NCBI GenBank assembly: GCA_027066965.1
Contig: JAMOMT010000103.1
Span: 1-10,755 of the forward strand
DNA from: Archaeoglobaceae archaeon
GTDB taxonomy: Archaea; Halobacteriota; Archaeoglobi; Archaeoglobales; Archaeoglobaceae
Length of the DNA: 10,755 nucleotides
Direction of reading: 5' to 3'
Shown here in pieces: positions 1 to 6,825 of this stretch. A program made the position numbers and the translations under genes. Position 1 is the stretch's first letter; each line of letters begins with the position of its first letter. The notes under the pieces were generated by a model that saw only the letters and a program-made list of their open reading frames with translations, was not told where the DNA came from and ran no database searches.

Positions 1-1
1 A

Positions 2-772
2 ATTTTCTTCGTTCTGGCTCCGGTAATAGCATTCTCGTGCTACCTCATCCTCCCTATGGTACTGCCGATAGTCTACGGCAATCCGTGCCCCTACGCGCCG
101 ATGGTTGACTTTCTTGGTGGAGCGTTCATCTTTGGTCTTGCCGGCTTCGTAACGACGATTGCGACTGCGAACACGGGCAGTTTTTACACGTCGATAGGTA
201 CGACGAGGGCAGTTACCTTCGGCTCATTCGCAGAACCCACGCTCATAATGGTATTCTTTGGTGTTGCCCTCATAACAGAGACGAACAATCCCTTTATAAC
301 GAACCACGTCCTCGCGAAGAACATTCATTGGGTTCTGTCCCCAACTCACCTCCTGATAGTAGCGGCATTCTTCATGCTCCTGCTGTTTGACACCGGCAAG
401 ATACCTGTTGAGAGCGAAGGCCTTATGGAGTTTGGTATGATTGATGAGGGCAAGGCGATGGAGTACTCTGGCCCGCTGTACGCTCTGCTCAAGTGGGGGA
501 GCTATATGAAGTCGTTCATTCTCATGTCCGTCTTCCTCAACGTTTTCGCGTTCCCGTGGGGTGTTGCGATGGACACATCTGCAATATCCATCGCATATGG
601 GATCGTTACGCTCTTGCTCAAGATGCTTGCTCTCATCGTGGCGTTCGTCTTCGTTGAGGAGACGTTTGCTAAGCTCAGGCTGTTCAAGCTCATAGACTAC
701 CTCACGATTTCCTTCCTGCTCGCACTGCTGTCGGTTGCGTCTTTCTTCATATTCGGAGGTGTTCCCGCATGA
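2..772 (+). CDS. HyfC/HycD/NuoH-like membrane subunit (5' partial)
   Basis: Membrane-anchor subunit of a group 4 hydrogenase-related complex, homologous to HyfC/HycD and complex I NuoH, which connects the peripheral redox arm to the ion-translocating subunits. The reading frame is open from base 2 and gives 256 residues; HyfC is about 315, so roughly 60 N-terminal residues lie upstream. The protein is strongly hydrophobic with several membrane segments. The conserved NuoH-type cytoplasmic loop is clear: FDTGKIPVESEGLMEFGMID followed by an EYSGPLYALLKW stretch, matching the ETGRIPVDNP...EYSG region of HyfC with its acidic residues. The PWG motif after the next helix is also typical. The gene is the first visible of a six-gene operon; its stop overlaps the next start (ATGA). 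Its last codons contain a GGAGGT ribosome binding site for the next gene. Family assignment is firm; the substrate of the whole complex is not known. Confidence 0.9.
   Translation: MFFVLAPVIAFSCYLILPMVLPIVYGNPCPYAPMVDFLGGAFIFGLAGFVTTIATANTGSFYTSIGTTRAVTFGSFAEPTLIMVFFGVALITETNNPFITNHVLAKNIHWVLSPTHLLIVAAFFMLLLFDTGKIPVESEGLMEFGMIDEGKAMEYSGPLYALLKWGSYMKSFILMSVFLNVFAFPWGVAMDTSAISIAYGIVTLLLKMLALIVAFVFVEETFAKLRLFKLIDYLTISFLLALLSVASFFIFGGVPA
755..760 (+). promoter_or_regulatory. Ribosome binding site for the HyfE-like gene
   Basis: GGAGGT lies inside the last codons of the HyfC-like gene, 8 bases before the ATG at 769. It supports that ATG over the next one at 772. Nearly the same junction sequence recurs at 2815-2832. 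Confidence 0.7.
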
Positions 773-1395
773 TGGCATTTGCGATCACGGAACTGCTCGG
801 AGTCGTGGTGCTTCTTACGGCCTTCGAAATGCTCGCCCAGAGCTTTGTTAGACCGATGATAAACACCGTTGCCCTGCAGTCAATCGCTTTAGCTGCAATA
901 ATGCTCATCCTCGGAGTCGTTAAGCACAGCTACGACCTCATTCTGCTCTCCGCTCTGACGGTGGCTGTTAGAGGTATAGCCATACCCGAGGTCATGAAGA
1001 AGGACATAAAGAGGAGTGGGATATGGGTTTACAGGGAGGTCGAGACGAGAGTTCCTGCCTTAGTAATAATCGGCCTCCTGCTTTCCATACTAGGCTACGT
1101 CATATACCAGGATATCGCCGAAACCCTGCACATGGGAGCTGAGGGGGCACTCCCTTTCATCCTGTTTCTCCTGGGCTTTCTGCTGATAATAGCGAAGAAG
1201 AACGCTCTCGCCCAGATGACGGGATACATAGTGGAGGAGAACGCTCTGCTTTACGCTGGAATAAGCTTCTCCCACATGCCTCTGATACTCGAAGCGGGAG
1301 TGTTCCTCGACCTGCTTGCACTAGTGCTTGCGGGAGTCATACTCGCAGCAGAGAAGGACTACGGCGTGCTAGAGCTCGAGGAGCTCGTGGGGTGA
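769..1395 (+). CDS. HyfE-like membrane subunit of hydrogenase-related complex
   Basis: Small integral membrane subunit resembling hydrogenase-4 component E (HyfE), whose C-terminal half is related to NuoK/MnhC-type subunits of complex I and Mrp antiporters. It has 208 residues, close to E. coli HyfE at about 216. Nearly all of it is hydrophobic, with about six predicted helices. A polar loop near residues 78-95 (PEVMKKDIKRSG) separates helices, and acidic residues sit within membrane segments around ENALLYAGISF and LEAGVFLDLL, as expected for NuoK-like helices that help relay protons. The ATG is chosen because GGAGGT is 8 bases upstream and the start overlaps the previous stop. The next gene begins 6 bases after the stop. 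Identification rests on fold pattern, size and gene order, so it is slightly less firm than that of the neighbours. Confidence 0.85.
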   Translation: MMAFAITELLGVVVLLTAFEMLAQSFVRPMINTVALQSIALAAIMLILGVVKHSYDLILLSALTVAVRGIAIPEVMKKDIKRSGIWVYREVETRVPALVIIGLLLSILGYVIYQDIAETLHMGAEGALPFILFLLGFLLIIAKKNALAQMTGYIVEENALLYAGISFSHMPLILEAGVFLDLLALVLAGVILAAEKDYGVLELEELVG

Positions 1396-1401
1396 TGGGT
1401 C

Positions 1402-2832
1402 ATGGGCATGATTACGGTTACGAGTATAAGCGGTGTTGGCACGATCGATTTAACGACTCTTGTTTACACCCTGCTTGCACTCCCGACTATAGCTGCGGCA
1501 ATCTCCATACTTCCCAACCCCAGGGCGAGAGAGGTCGCATCTCTAATCTCCTCTGCAACCTGCTTGGCTCTATCTATTGCGCTGTTCCACTCCGTCCTAA
1601 CTTGTACTTTGCAGTCTGGTTGGATATACGTCGACCTGCCTGCTGCCGTAATCGTCTTCCTGATTCAGGCCATTTACTTTCTCTCCGTCCTCTACTCGAT
1701 CTACTTCGTTAACGAAATATGGAAGGAGAGGCCGCTTTTCCTCAGGAGAAGACACTACTACGCACTGATAAACCTCTTCGCTATGAGTATGACTTTTGCA
1801 GCCGTCAGCAGAAACCTCGGCCTGATGTGGGTTGGACTTGAAGCGACGACAATAGTCAGCGCCCTGCTGATAGTTCTCGAGAGGAGCAAAGCGAGCGTAG
1901 AAGCGGCATGGAGGTACATAATCGTGGCTTCAGCTGGACTGGGTGTAGCTCTCCTCTCTCTCGTCATGTTTCACGCATTCTCCGGTACTGTTGACTGGAC
2001 GAGGGCTGAGATGAGCGCGAAGGCAGCGACGCTGGTTGCAGTTTTGGCCCTCGTTGGTTTTGGAACAAAAGTGGGGATATTTCCGATGCACACTTGGTTG
2101 CCAGACGCGCACGGAACAGCCCCTCCAGCCGTCAGTGCGATGCTCTCCGCAACTCTTCTGCCAGTAGCCCTGCTCGCCTACCTTAGGGTCTTTGAGGTCG
2201 CCGTCGCTGCCGGGGCCTTGAAGGTAGTTTACATCACGTGTTTTGCCGGAGCTGTAACTGCCCTCGTTGCAGCAATCCTCGCAGTCCCTCAAAGGATCGT
2301 GAAGAGACTCTTCGCCTACTCGAGCATGGACGTGATGGGAATTGCTATGACCGGCGTCGGTCTATCGGCAATCTCTCCAGTCGCTCTGAAGGCAACCCTT
2401 CTTCTATTGATAATTCACGCGTTCTCAAAATCAGCTCTCTTCTTCACGGGCGGGAACGTAATAACCGGGCTGAAAACGCACGAGATTGAAGATGTAAAAG
2501 CTCTCCTGTCGAGAACGAAGCTCACGGGTTTGTCCATGCTCCTCTCAGCCCTCGCCGTTACAGGAGCTCCTCCTTTCGCGAGCTTCATAGCCGAGCTCGT
2601 GATAGTTGCCGTCAGCTTAAGCGTTCCCTACCTCACGGCCCTCCTCCTGTCTGCGATACTCCTCTCATTCCTGGCTGTTAACTACCACGTGACGAGAATG
2701 TGCTTCGGAGGGAAGGGGGAGAGTGTTAGTCTTTCAGCCCTCTCCGAGCTCGTTCCAGCTTTAGCGTGCCTCACTTCTCTCGCGATAAGCTTGGTCGTGT
2801 GGATAGCACTTGCCGGAGGTGTTCTGCCTTGA
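1402..2832 (+). CDS. HyfF-like proton/ion-translocating subunit (NuoN/M family)
   Basis: Antiporter-like subunit of the complex I / Mrp superfamily (Proton_antipo_M domain), expected to move protons or sodium across the membrane. It has 476 residues with about 14 hydrophobic segments. Key residues are intact: Glu147 in WVGLEATT (the helix 5 glutamate), Lys223 in FGTKVGIFPMHTWLPDAH (the helix 7 lysine, with His230 and the PDAH motif), the KRLFAYSSMD loop near 301-310, and Lys343 in HAFSKSALFF. The start ATG at 1402 is 6 bases after a GGTGA element overlapping the previous stop; an ATG at 1408 is possible but spaced worse. HyfF is the best match by size and by position after HyfE. The intact charged residues indicate a working ion channel even though the partner large subunit has lost its metal site. 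The stop overlaps the next gene's TTG start. Confidence 0.92.
   Translation: MGMITVTSISGVGTIDLTTLVYTLLALPTIAAAISILPNPRAREVASLISSATCLALSIALFHSVLTCTLQSGWIYVDLPAAVIVFLIQAIYFLSVLYSIYFVNEIWKERPLFLRRRHYYALINLFAMSMTFAAVSRNLGLMWVGLEATTIVSALLIVLERSKASVEAAWRYIIVASAGLGVALLSLVMFHAFSGTVDWTRAEMSAKAATLVAVLALVGFGTKVGIFPMHTWLPDAHGTAPPAVSAMLSATLLPVALLAYLRVFEVAVAAGALKVVYITCFAGAVTALVAAILAVPQRIVKRLFAYSSMDVMGIAMTGVGLSAISPVALKATLLLLIIHAFSKSALFFTGGNVITGLKTHEIEDVKALLSRTKLTGLSMLLSALAVTGAPPFASFIAELVIVAVSLSVPYLTALLLSAILLSFLAVNYHVTRMCFGGKGESVSLSALSELVPALACLTSLAISLVVWIALAGGVLP
2815..2820 (+). promoter_or_regulatory. Ribosome binding site fixing the TTG start at 2829
   Basis: GGAGGT lies 8 bases before TTG at 2829, which forms a TTGA overlap with the HyfF-like stop. 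This decides the start of the large-subunit gene over an ATG at 2766 deep inside the previous gene and a GTG at 2844. Confidence 0.75.
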
Positions 2833-4103
2833 TATCAACTTCCGTGAACGTGGAAAGCAACGTCAGTGGAAAGACTCTCTCAGCTGTCTTCGACGACTTC
2901 ATAGTCATGATAGACTACTCCTCTGGGGAGGTGACAGTCCTCCCATCCGAGGAAGCTCACCTCGTTGATAGCAGACCTCTTTACAGCTTCCTGACCGGCA
3001 AACTTGACGAGCTGAGACTTTACTGCGACAGACCGGCGTTCAGGCTCCACTACGGCCCTCTCTCCTCGGGTATATGGGAGGCGGGGGCTTTCGAGGTTGT
3101 GAGCTATGGCGAGAGGATTCTGAACGTCGTTCCCCTCTGCCACTACAAGAGACTGGGAGACGGGGGGAGAGAGCTAATCAAAGTGGAGGGTAAGGAGCCG
3201 GAAGTGGCTCTGATGGAAGTAGAGAGGATATGCGGGACGTTCTCCGCTTCCTACTCCACCGCTTTCACGATGGCCGTAGAGAGAATTGCGGGTGTAGAGG
3301 TTGACAGCAACGTTAAGGCTGCGAGAATTGCAGCAGTTGAGCTGGAGAGGATTTACAACCACGTACACGCGATATATAGGGTTGCAGTAGCAGCTTCTCA
3401 GAAAGTTGCGGTTTCCCACCTCTTGGCTCTCGAAGAGGACGTTCTCAGGCTCAACTTCAGACTCTTCGGTCACAGGTACGCGTTCGGCTTCAACAGGATC
3501 GGTGGAGTTCGCTTGAGAGACGTTAAGGCTTTGAGCAAGCTGGACGCGATAGAGAGGGAGTTCGACGAGCTCGTGGAAGAGCTTAGCGTTTCGAAGATAT
3601 TCATAGACAGGCTGCACAACACGGCAAAGTTGTCTGCGGAGGAGATAGCGGAGTTAGATGCGATAGGAATCGCTGCGAAGGGATCTGGGGTTGACAGGGA
3701 TGTAAGGAAATTTTCGGAGAACTACCCTGGCTTTAAACCGGTTGTGAAGACCGATGGAGACAGTCTGGCGAGAATTCTTGTCAGAGTGGATGAGGTCAAG
3801 CAGTCGATTAGCATCATCAGGGAGTGCGAGGGGGAGCTTAGGGCGGGCGGCGTCAAAAATGGCTGGGATGGTTGGAATGCTGTGGAAGGAGAGGCCATGG
3901 CTTTCGTGGAATCGCCCCCTGGCGATCTGCTAATGTACGTGAAGCTCAGCGGAGGGAGGGTGGAGAAGTTCAGGGTTAGAGGTGCCTCAGCAATCAACTA
4001 CCTCGCTTTCGCGAGGGGGGTTGAGGGCAACATCTTCACAGATTACCCGTTCGCGCTCGAGAGCTTTGGTCTCTCTTTTGCGGACGCTCAGGGGCTGCTT
4101 TGA
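2829..4103 (+). CDS. HyfG/NuoD-like large subunit lacking NiFe-site cysteines (Ehr type)
   Basis: Homologue of group 4 NiFe hydrogenase large subunits (HycE/HyfG/EchE) and complex I NuoD. With the TTG start it has 424 residues; residues 1-70 are a short N-terminal region without clear NuoC homology. The fold-diagnostic parts are present: YGPLSSGIWEAG (75-86), ERICGTFSASYSTAF (132-146), AVELERIYNHVH (169-180), RYAFGFNRIGGV (216-227), GVDRDVRK (287-294) and FRVRGASAIN (381-390). The N-terminal RxCGxC site is RICGTF: Cys135 stays, the second cysteine is Phe138. The C-terminal DPCxxC site reads GLSFAD, with Ser416 and Asp419 in the cysteine positions, and the protein ends five residues later, so there is no peptide for a maturation protease. 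It cannot bind a normal NiFe centre. The complex I quinone residues (His and Tyr of NuoD) are also absent. This pattern fits Ehr-type complexes, whose reaction is unknown. The fold is certain; the class is inferred. Confidence 0.9.
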   Translation: MISTSVNVESNVSGKTLSAVFDDFIVMIDYSSGEVTVLPSEEAHLVDSRPLYSFLTGKLDELRLYCDRPAFRLHYGPLSSGIWEAGAFEVVSYGERILNVVPLCHYKRLGDGGRELIKVEGKEPEVALMEVERICGTFSASYSTAFTMAVERIAGVEVDSNVKAARIAAVELERIYNHVHAIYRVAVAASQKVAVSHLLALEEDVLRLNFRLFGHRYAFGFNRIGGVRLRDVKALSKLDAIEREFDELVEELSVSKIFIDRLHNTAKLSAEEIAELDAIGIAAKGSGVDRDVRKFSENYPGFKPVVKTDGDSLARILVRVDEVKQSISIIRECEGELRAGGVKNGWDGWNAVEGEAMAFVESPPGDLLMYVKLSGGRVEKFRVRGASAINYLAFARGVEGNIFTDYPFALESFGLSFADAQGLL

Positions 4104-4109
4104 GAGGTG
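4104..4109 (+). promoter_or_regulatory. Ribosome binding site for the small-subunit gene
   Basis: GAGGTG follows directly after the large-subunit stop and sits 6 bases before ATG at 4116. It favours that start over the in-frame GTG at 4107, which lies inside the site itself. Confidence 0.65.
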
Positions 4110-4115
4110 GTCAGG

Positions 4116-4667
4116 ATGTGGGTTATCAGAGGTCTCAAAAAGGGCGTTCTCACGACGAAGTTCCCGGAGGAAGTTAGCGAAGAAGAGAGGAAGATGCTGA
4201 GAGTCAGGATGTGCCCTGACAGTGAGAAATGTCCTCTGGAGTTCTGTGTTTCCTGCCCGCTCGGCGAGGAGAGAGAAGCTGAAGTTGTGGTCAGGAGGAA
4301 AATCCCGTTCAGCAAGTCGATTCACGTCTTCTTTGCAGATGTGGGGAGCTGCAACGCGTGCAACAGGGAAGTTGAAATGCTCAACAACCCTTACTACGAC
4401 TTCCACAGGCTCGGCATATTCTTCACTCCAACTCCTAGGCACGCTGACGTTTTGCTCGTTTCTGGCTACTCCGAGGAGATGGTGAAGCCGCTCGAGAAAG
4501 CCTACTCCGCCATGCCCAGGCCGAAGCTCGTGATTGCTTGTGGGGCGTGCGCGGTAGAGGGTCTCGAGAGGACGAACCTGAAAGCTGACGTGCTAATTCC
4601 CGGTTGTCCTCCCTCGCCTTTGCTGATAATGAAGGCTCTACTTCTCGCGAGAGGTGATAGGGTTTGA
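4116..4667 (+). CDS. HycG/NuoB-like Fe-S small subunit with Cys-rich N-terminal extension
   Basis: Homologue of HycG/HyfI/EchC and NuoB, which hold the proximal 4Fe-4S cluster (N2 in complex I) that passes electrons to or from the large subunit. From ATG 4116 it has 183 residues. All four cluster ligands are visible: Cys79 and Cys82 in GSCNACNREVE, Cys145 in ACGACAVEG, and Cys164 in IPGCPPSP. HADVLLVSG (109-117) and the MPRPK stretch (133-137) are also typical. The segment between Cys145 and Cys164 is shorter than in HycG, lacking the usual GGIF...GG loop. Residues 1-50 are unusual: the start resembles the beginning of HyfH/NuoI-type ferredoxin subunits, and four cysteines at 33, 39, 44 and 47 (C-x5-C-x4-C-x2-C) could bind a further cluster or a metal. 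It is encoded between the large subunit and the HyfB-like subunit. The fold is certain; the role of the extension is inferred. Confidence 0.9.
   Translation: MWVIRGLKKGVLTTKFPEEVSEEERKMLRVRMCPDSEKCPLEFCVSCPLGEEREAEVVVRRKIPFSKSIHVFFADVGSCNACNREVEMLNNPYYDFHRLGIFFTPTPRHADVLLVSGYSEEMVKPLEKAYSAMPRPKLVIACGACAVEGLERTNLKADVLIPGCPPSPLLIMKALLLARGDRV
4651..4658 (+). promoter_or_regulatory. Ribosome binding site fixing the TTG start at 4664
   Basis: GAGGTGAT lies in the last codons of the small-subunit gene, with GAGGTG ending 7 bases before TTG at 4664. That TTG overlaps the upstream stop as TTGA, so the downstream gene is probably translated by coupling. Confidence 0.65.
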
Positions 4668-6448
4668 CGTCCAGCGTAATGTACTTCGTCGTAGCGTACC
4701 TACTGATAGCTCTGATCTCTCTCGTTCACGAGAAAGCTTACAAACTCTCCTTCTTGCTCGCGAGCGTTGTGAGCGCGATCCTGCTCGCGAGGGTGCTACT
4801 GTACTTCGAGCCAAGCCTCTCCTCCTACTTCACAGTGCTATCCGCCGTTGTGTGGTTCTGCATTGGCGTTTGCAGCCTTAACATCAAACAGGGCAGAAAA
4901 CTGGCGTTCCTGTTTTCTCTGTCACTTGCATCAATGCTCCTGCTCATGTGGGCGAGAGACGCTCTCACCTTCCTCGTCGGGTGGGAAGTGATGACTATCG
5001 CATCTTATCTCTCCATACCCGACGAAAGGCCGGCTTACGCTTTCCTTGCGTTCGGAGAGCTGAGCGCTTTGCTCATAACGGCTGGCTTCGCAGTCGGCGT
5101 TGCGACGACTGGCAGCTTTGTCATGGAGAGCTGGGCTTATTCGGCTTACTGGTGGCTGGTATTTCTCCTCTGCGCTCTTGGATTTGCTGTGAAGATGGAG
5201 ATCTGGCCGTTCCACATATGGGCCCCTCCTGCCTACTCCTCGGCTCCATCCAGCTTCTCCGCTCTAATGGCCTCCTGCCTAACTTTGATGGGAGTTTATG
5301 GGATACTCAGACTCCTTTCGATAGCGACCCCTCCGGAGTGGGTAGCAGTTCTCATGCTCGTCCTCGGAGCGGTAACTGCAGTTTACGGAGCTCTGCATGC
5401 TGCCACATCTGAAAGGACGAAGGAACTCCCAGCTTACAGCACGATCGAGAACGATGGAGTAATTCTCGTCCTCCTCGGAGCATACGTTGTCGCAGCCACT
5501 CACAGCAAAGTTCTCGCAGCTTTCGCGATAACGGCGGCTCTGTTCTACGTGTTCTTCCACAGCACTTCTAAAGCCCTGCTCTTACTTGCCACGGGCGACA
5601 GCAATAGGTTCTCCCCCAGATTCTCAACCATAGTGTCTCTCGCTGGTTGCATAGCTGCGTTCTCCTTGGCAGCAATCCCGCCAATGCCGGGATTTGCAGC
5701 TGAGTGGATGGCTCTGGAAACACTCTTCCAGTCGTTCGACCTCCACACGCCCATCAAGCTCCTCGTCGTGCTTACTGGAGCTCTGGTCGCTCTCGCAGCC
5801 GGAATAAGTGCTATCTCCATGAGCAAGATGGCGGTTTACGTGTTTACTGGTGAAGGTGGAGAAGAGGGACGTGGAAGTGAAAACACCGATTACGCCCTCA
5901 AAGTGGGTTTAATCACTCTTTCATCAGCTGTCGTGTTTGCCGGAGTGGTTCCTCAGGAAATTCTGTCCTACGTCACTCAGCCGGTGTTCGAGGTAAGCGG
6001 AGTGAAGGAGAGCTTTCTGGGCGGACTTCTCATGATACCCAAGGGGATGCTGATAATCTCGGGCAAAGGGTTTGGCTGTATATCTCCAACAGTTTTGGCG
6101 GTCTTCATAGCCGCCATCTCCCTCGCAGTGTTTGCTGTCTTCAGGTTCACGATAAGGGGTGTGAGGTTTGAAGAGCCGTGGAATGGAGGGGAGGGGAGCG
6201 AGAACTACACGCCCGAGGCTTACTCGATGATTCTGAGGTTGACGCTGAAGTCCTTCTACAGGACGAGGGAGCTGATATGCGGAGTCATCTGGTGTGACTT
6301 CGTCGAGACTTTCTACGTCAGGACAACGAAGCTCTTCTCCAAGCTGTGCGACTCCTTCAGAGTCGCTCTGATGAACGGAAGTGTCGGGCTCTACGTCCTC
6401 TACATGCTCGTTGCCGTTCTCGCCTTGCTTATTTACGCTCTTTTGTGA
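4664..6448 (+). CDS. HyfB/HycC-like proton/ion-translocating subunit (NuoL/M family)
   Basis: Second antiporter-like subunit of the complex, in the HyfB/HycC group of the Proton_antipo_M family. It has 594 residues (HycC about 608, HyfB about 672) and about 15 hydrophobic segments. Conserved features: Glu108 in LVGWEVMT (helix 5 glutamate), Lys177 followed by WPFHIWAPPAYSSAP (helix 7 lysine and the PxHxW-P motif), Lys303 in HSTSKALLLL, and PPMPGFAAEW (339-348). Residues 503-526 (EEPWNGGE...YTPEAYS) match the C-terminal ETWxCG...YTA region of HycC/HyfB, and a last hydrophobic helix closes the protein. The TTG start is supported by an upstream GAGGTGAT and the TTGA overlap. In E. coli hyf this subunit is near the front of the operon; here it is last. 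A T-rich tract directly after the stop probably ends transcription of the operon. Confidence 0.92.
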   Translation: MTSSVMYFVVAYLLIALISLVHEKAYKLSFLLASVVSAILLARVLLYFEPSLSSYFTVLSAVVWFCIGVCSLNIKQGRKLAFLFSLSLASMLLLMWARDALTFLVGWEVMTIASYLSIPDERPAYAFLAFGELSALLITAGFAVGVATTGSFVMESWAYSAYWWLVFLLCALGFAVKMEIWPFHIWAPPAYSSAPSSFSALMASCLTLMGVYGILRLLSIATPPEWVAVLMLVLGAVTAVYGALHAATSERTKELPAYSTIENDGVILVLLGAYVVAATHSKVLAAFAITAALFYVFFHSTSKALLLLATGDSNRFSPRFSTIVSLAGCIAAFSLAAIPPMPGFAAEWMALETLFQSFDLHTPIKLLVVLTGALVALAAGISAISMSKMAVYVFTGEGGEEGRGSENTDYALKVGLITLSSAVVFAGVVPQEILSYVTQPVFEVSGVKESFLGGLLMIPKGMLIISGKGFGCISPTVLAVFIAAISLAVFAVFRFTIRGVRFEEPWNGGEGSENYTPEAYSMILRLTLKSFYRTRELICGVIWCDFVETFYVRTTKLFSKLCDSFRVALMNGSVGLYVLYMLVAVLALLIYALL

Positions 6449-6479
6449 TTTTTTGTTTTTTTGTTTGCTTGTTTTGCTT
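6449..6479 (+). terminator. T-rich archaeal terminator after the Ehr-type operon
   Basis: Immediately after the HyfB-like stop there are 31 bases with 24 T and no A, in runs of up to seven T. Archaeal RNA polymerase terminates on such T-tracts without a required hairpin. The position at the end of a six-gene operon and before a long gap supports it. Confidence 0.75.
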
Positions 6480-6575
6480 CATATTAACTAAATATTTAAA
6501 TTACTTAGAAAATCTCGCTTACGTTCTACGAACGACGACAAACGTCTCCTTCAGCTGGGATGCGCACCATTGGTT

Positions 6576-6595
6576 GTAGCAAACTTCGTATAACA
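6576..6595 (+). repeat. Degenerate intergenic repeat, copy A
   Basis: GTAGCAAACTTCGTATAACA. It matches copy B (6733-6752) at 16 of 20 positions without gaps, and resembles copy C (6807-6825) with two short gaps. All three copies are on the same strand, before the RIO1 gene. Their function is unknown; a regulator binding site is possible. Confidence 0.5.
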
Positions 6596-6707
6596 CTTTA
6601 TAGCGATTTCGGGTTATATGGTATAATGGGTTCGAAGAGCCATCAGGGTTTATTTTGGAAATTATAGGTTATTCTGGCGAGATTGGTTGAGAGAATTTTA
6701 GCAAGTT

Positions 6708-6726
6708 TTGTACAAGATTTGTACAA
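6708..6726. promoter_or_regulatory. Two TTGTACAA palindromes 11 bp apart
   Basis: TTGTACAA, a perfect 8-bp palindrome, occurs at 6708-6715 and again at 6719-6726. The start-to-start spacing is 11 bp, about one helical turn, so two protein dimers could bind the same face of the DNA. This is typical of operator layouts. The sites are about 50 bp before the TATA box at 6771. The binding protein is unknown. Confidence 0.45.
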
Positions 6727-6732
6727 CACTTT

Positions 6733-6752
6733 GTATTAAACTTCGTATGACC
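6733..6752 (+). repeat. Degenerate intergenic repeat, copy B
   Basis: GTATTAAACTTCGTATGACC, sharing AAACTTCGTAT exactly with copy A at 6581-6591. It directly follows AACACTTT (6725-6732), which also occurs beside copy A (6592-6599) but on its other side, so the two sub-motifs are swapped in order. Confidence 0.5.
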
Positions 6753-6770
6753 CGTAACGCAATTTACTGG

Positions 6771-6776
6771 TTTATA
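6771..6776 (+). promoter_or_regulatory. Probable TATA box for the RIO1 gene
   Basis: TTTATA followed by an A-rich stretch matches the archaeal TATA element. Transcription would be expected to start about 25 bases later, near 6800, leaving a leader of about 45 bases before ATG 6846 with no Shine-Dalgarno sequence. A good BRE is not evident. Confidence 0.45.
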
Positions 6777-6806
6777 CAAAAATAAAATGACTGGTCAATT
6801 ACCATC

Positions 6807-6825
6807 GTAGCAACTCGTTACAACA
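6807..6825 (+). repeat. Degenerate intergenic repeat, copy C
   Basis: GTAGCAACTCGTTACAACA, a weaker copy of the repeats at 6576 and 6733: GTAGCAA and TCGT are shared, with gaps between. It would lie inside the predicted RIO1 leader transcript. Confidence 0.35.

Noticed and set aside
224..778. Long minus-strand frame opposite the HyfC-like gene
   Set aside because: It is antisense to a conserved membrane protein; its charged, Glu/Arg-rich product is the usual mirror of hydrophobic codons. The same applies to the other minus-strand frames, including 10326-10610 opposite alaS.
1392..1712. Open frame of 106 codons overlapping the start of the HyfF-like gene
   Set aside because: It is in another frame of a well-conserved antiporter gene and its product resembles no protein; composition is Arg/Cys/Leu-rich as expected for a shadow.
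2766..2828. Possible upstream ATG start for the large-subunit gene, adding 21 residues
   Set aside because: It lies deep inside the HyfF-like gene, the added residues look like out-of-frame translation, and TTG 2829 has GGAGGT at ideal spacing.
6346..6579. Open frame running from the end of the HyfB-like gene into the gap
   Set aside because: Its first part is out-of-frame HyfB sequence and its Phe-rich middle comes from the T-rich terminator; no ribosome binding site.
6610..6650. GGTTCGAA resembling a tRNA T-loop
   Set aside because: No acceptor stem, D-arm or anticodon arm can be drawn around it; only a 4-bp ATGG/CCAT pairing is present.
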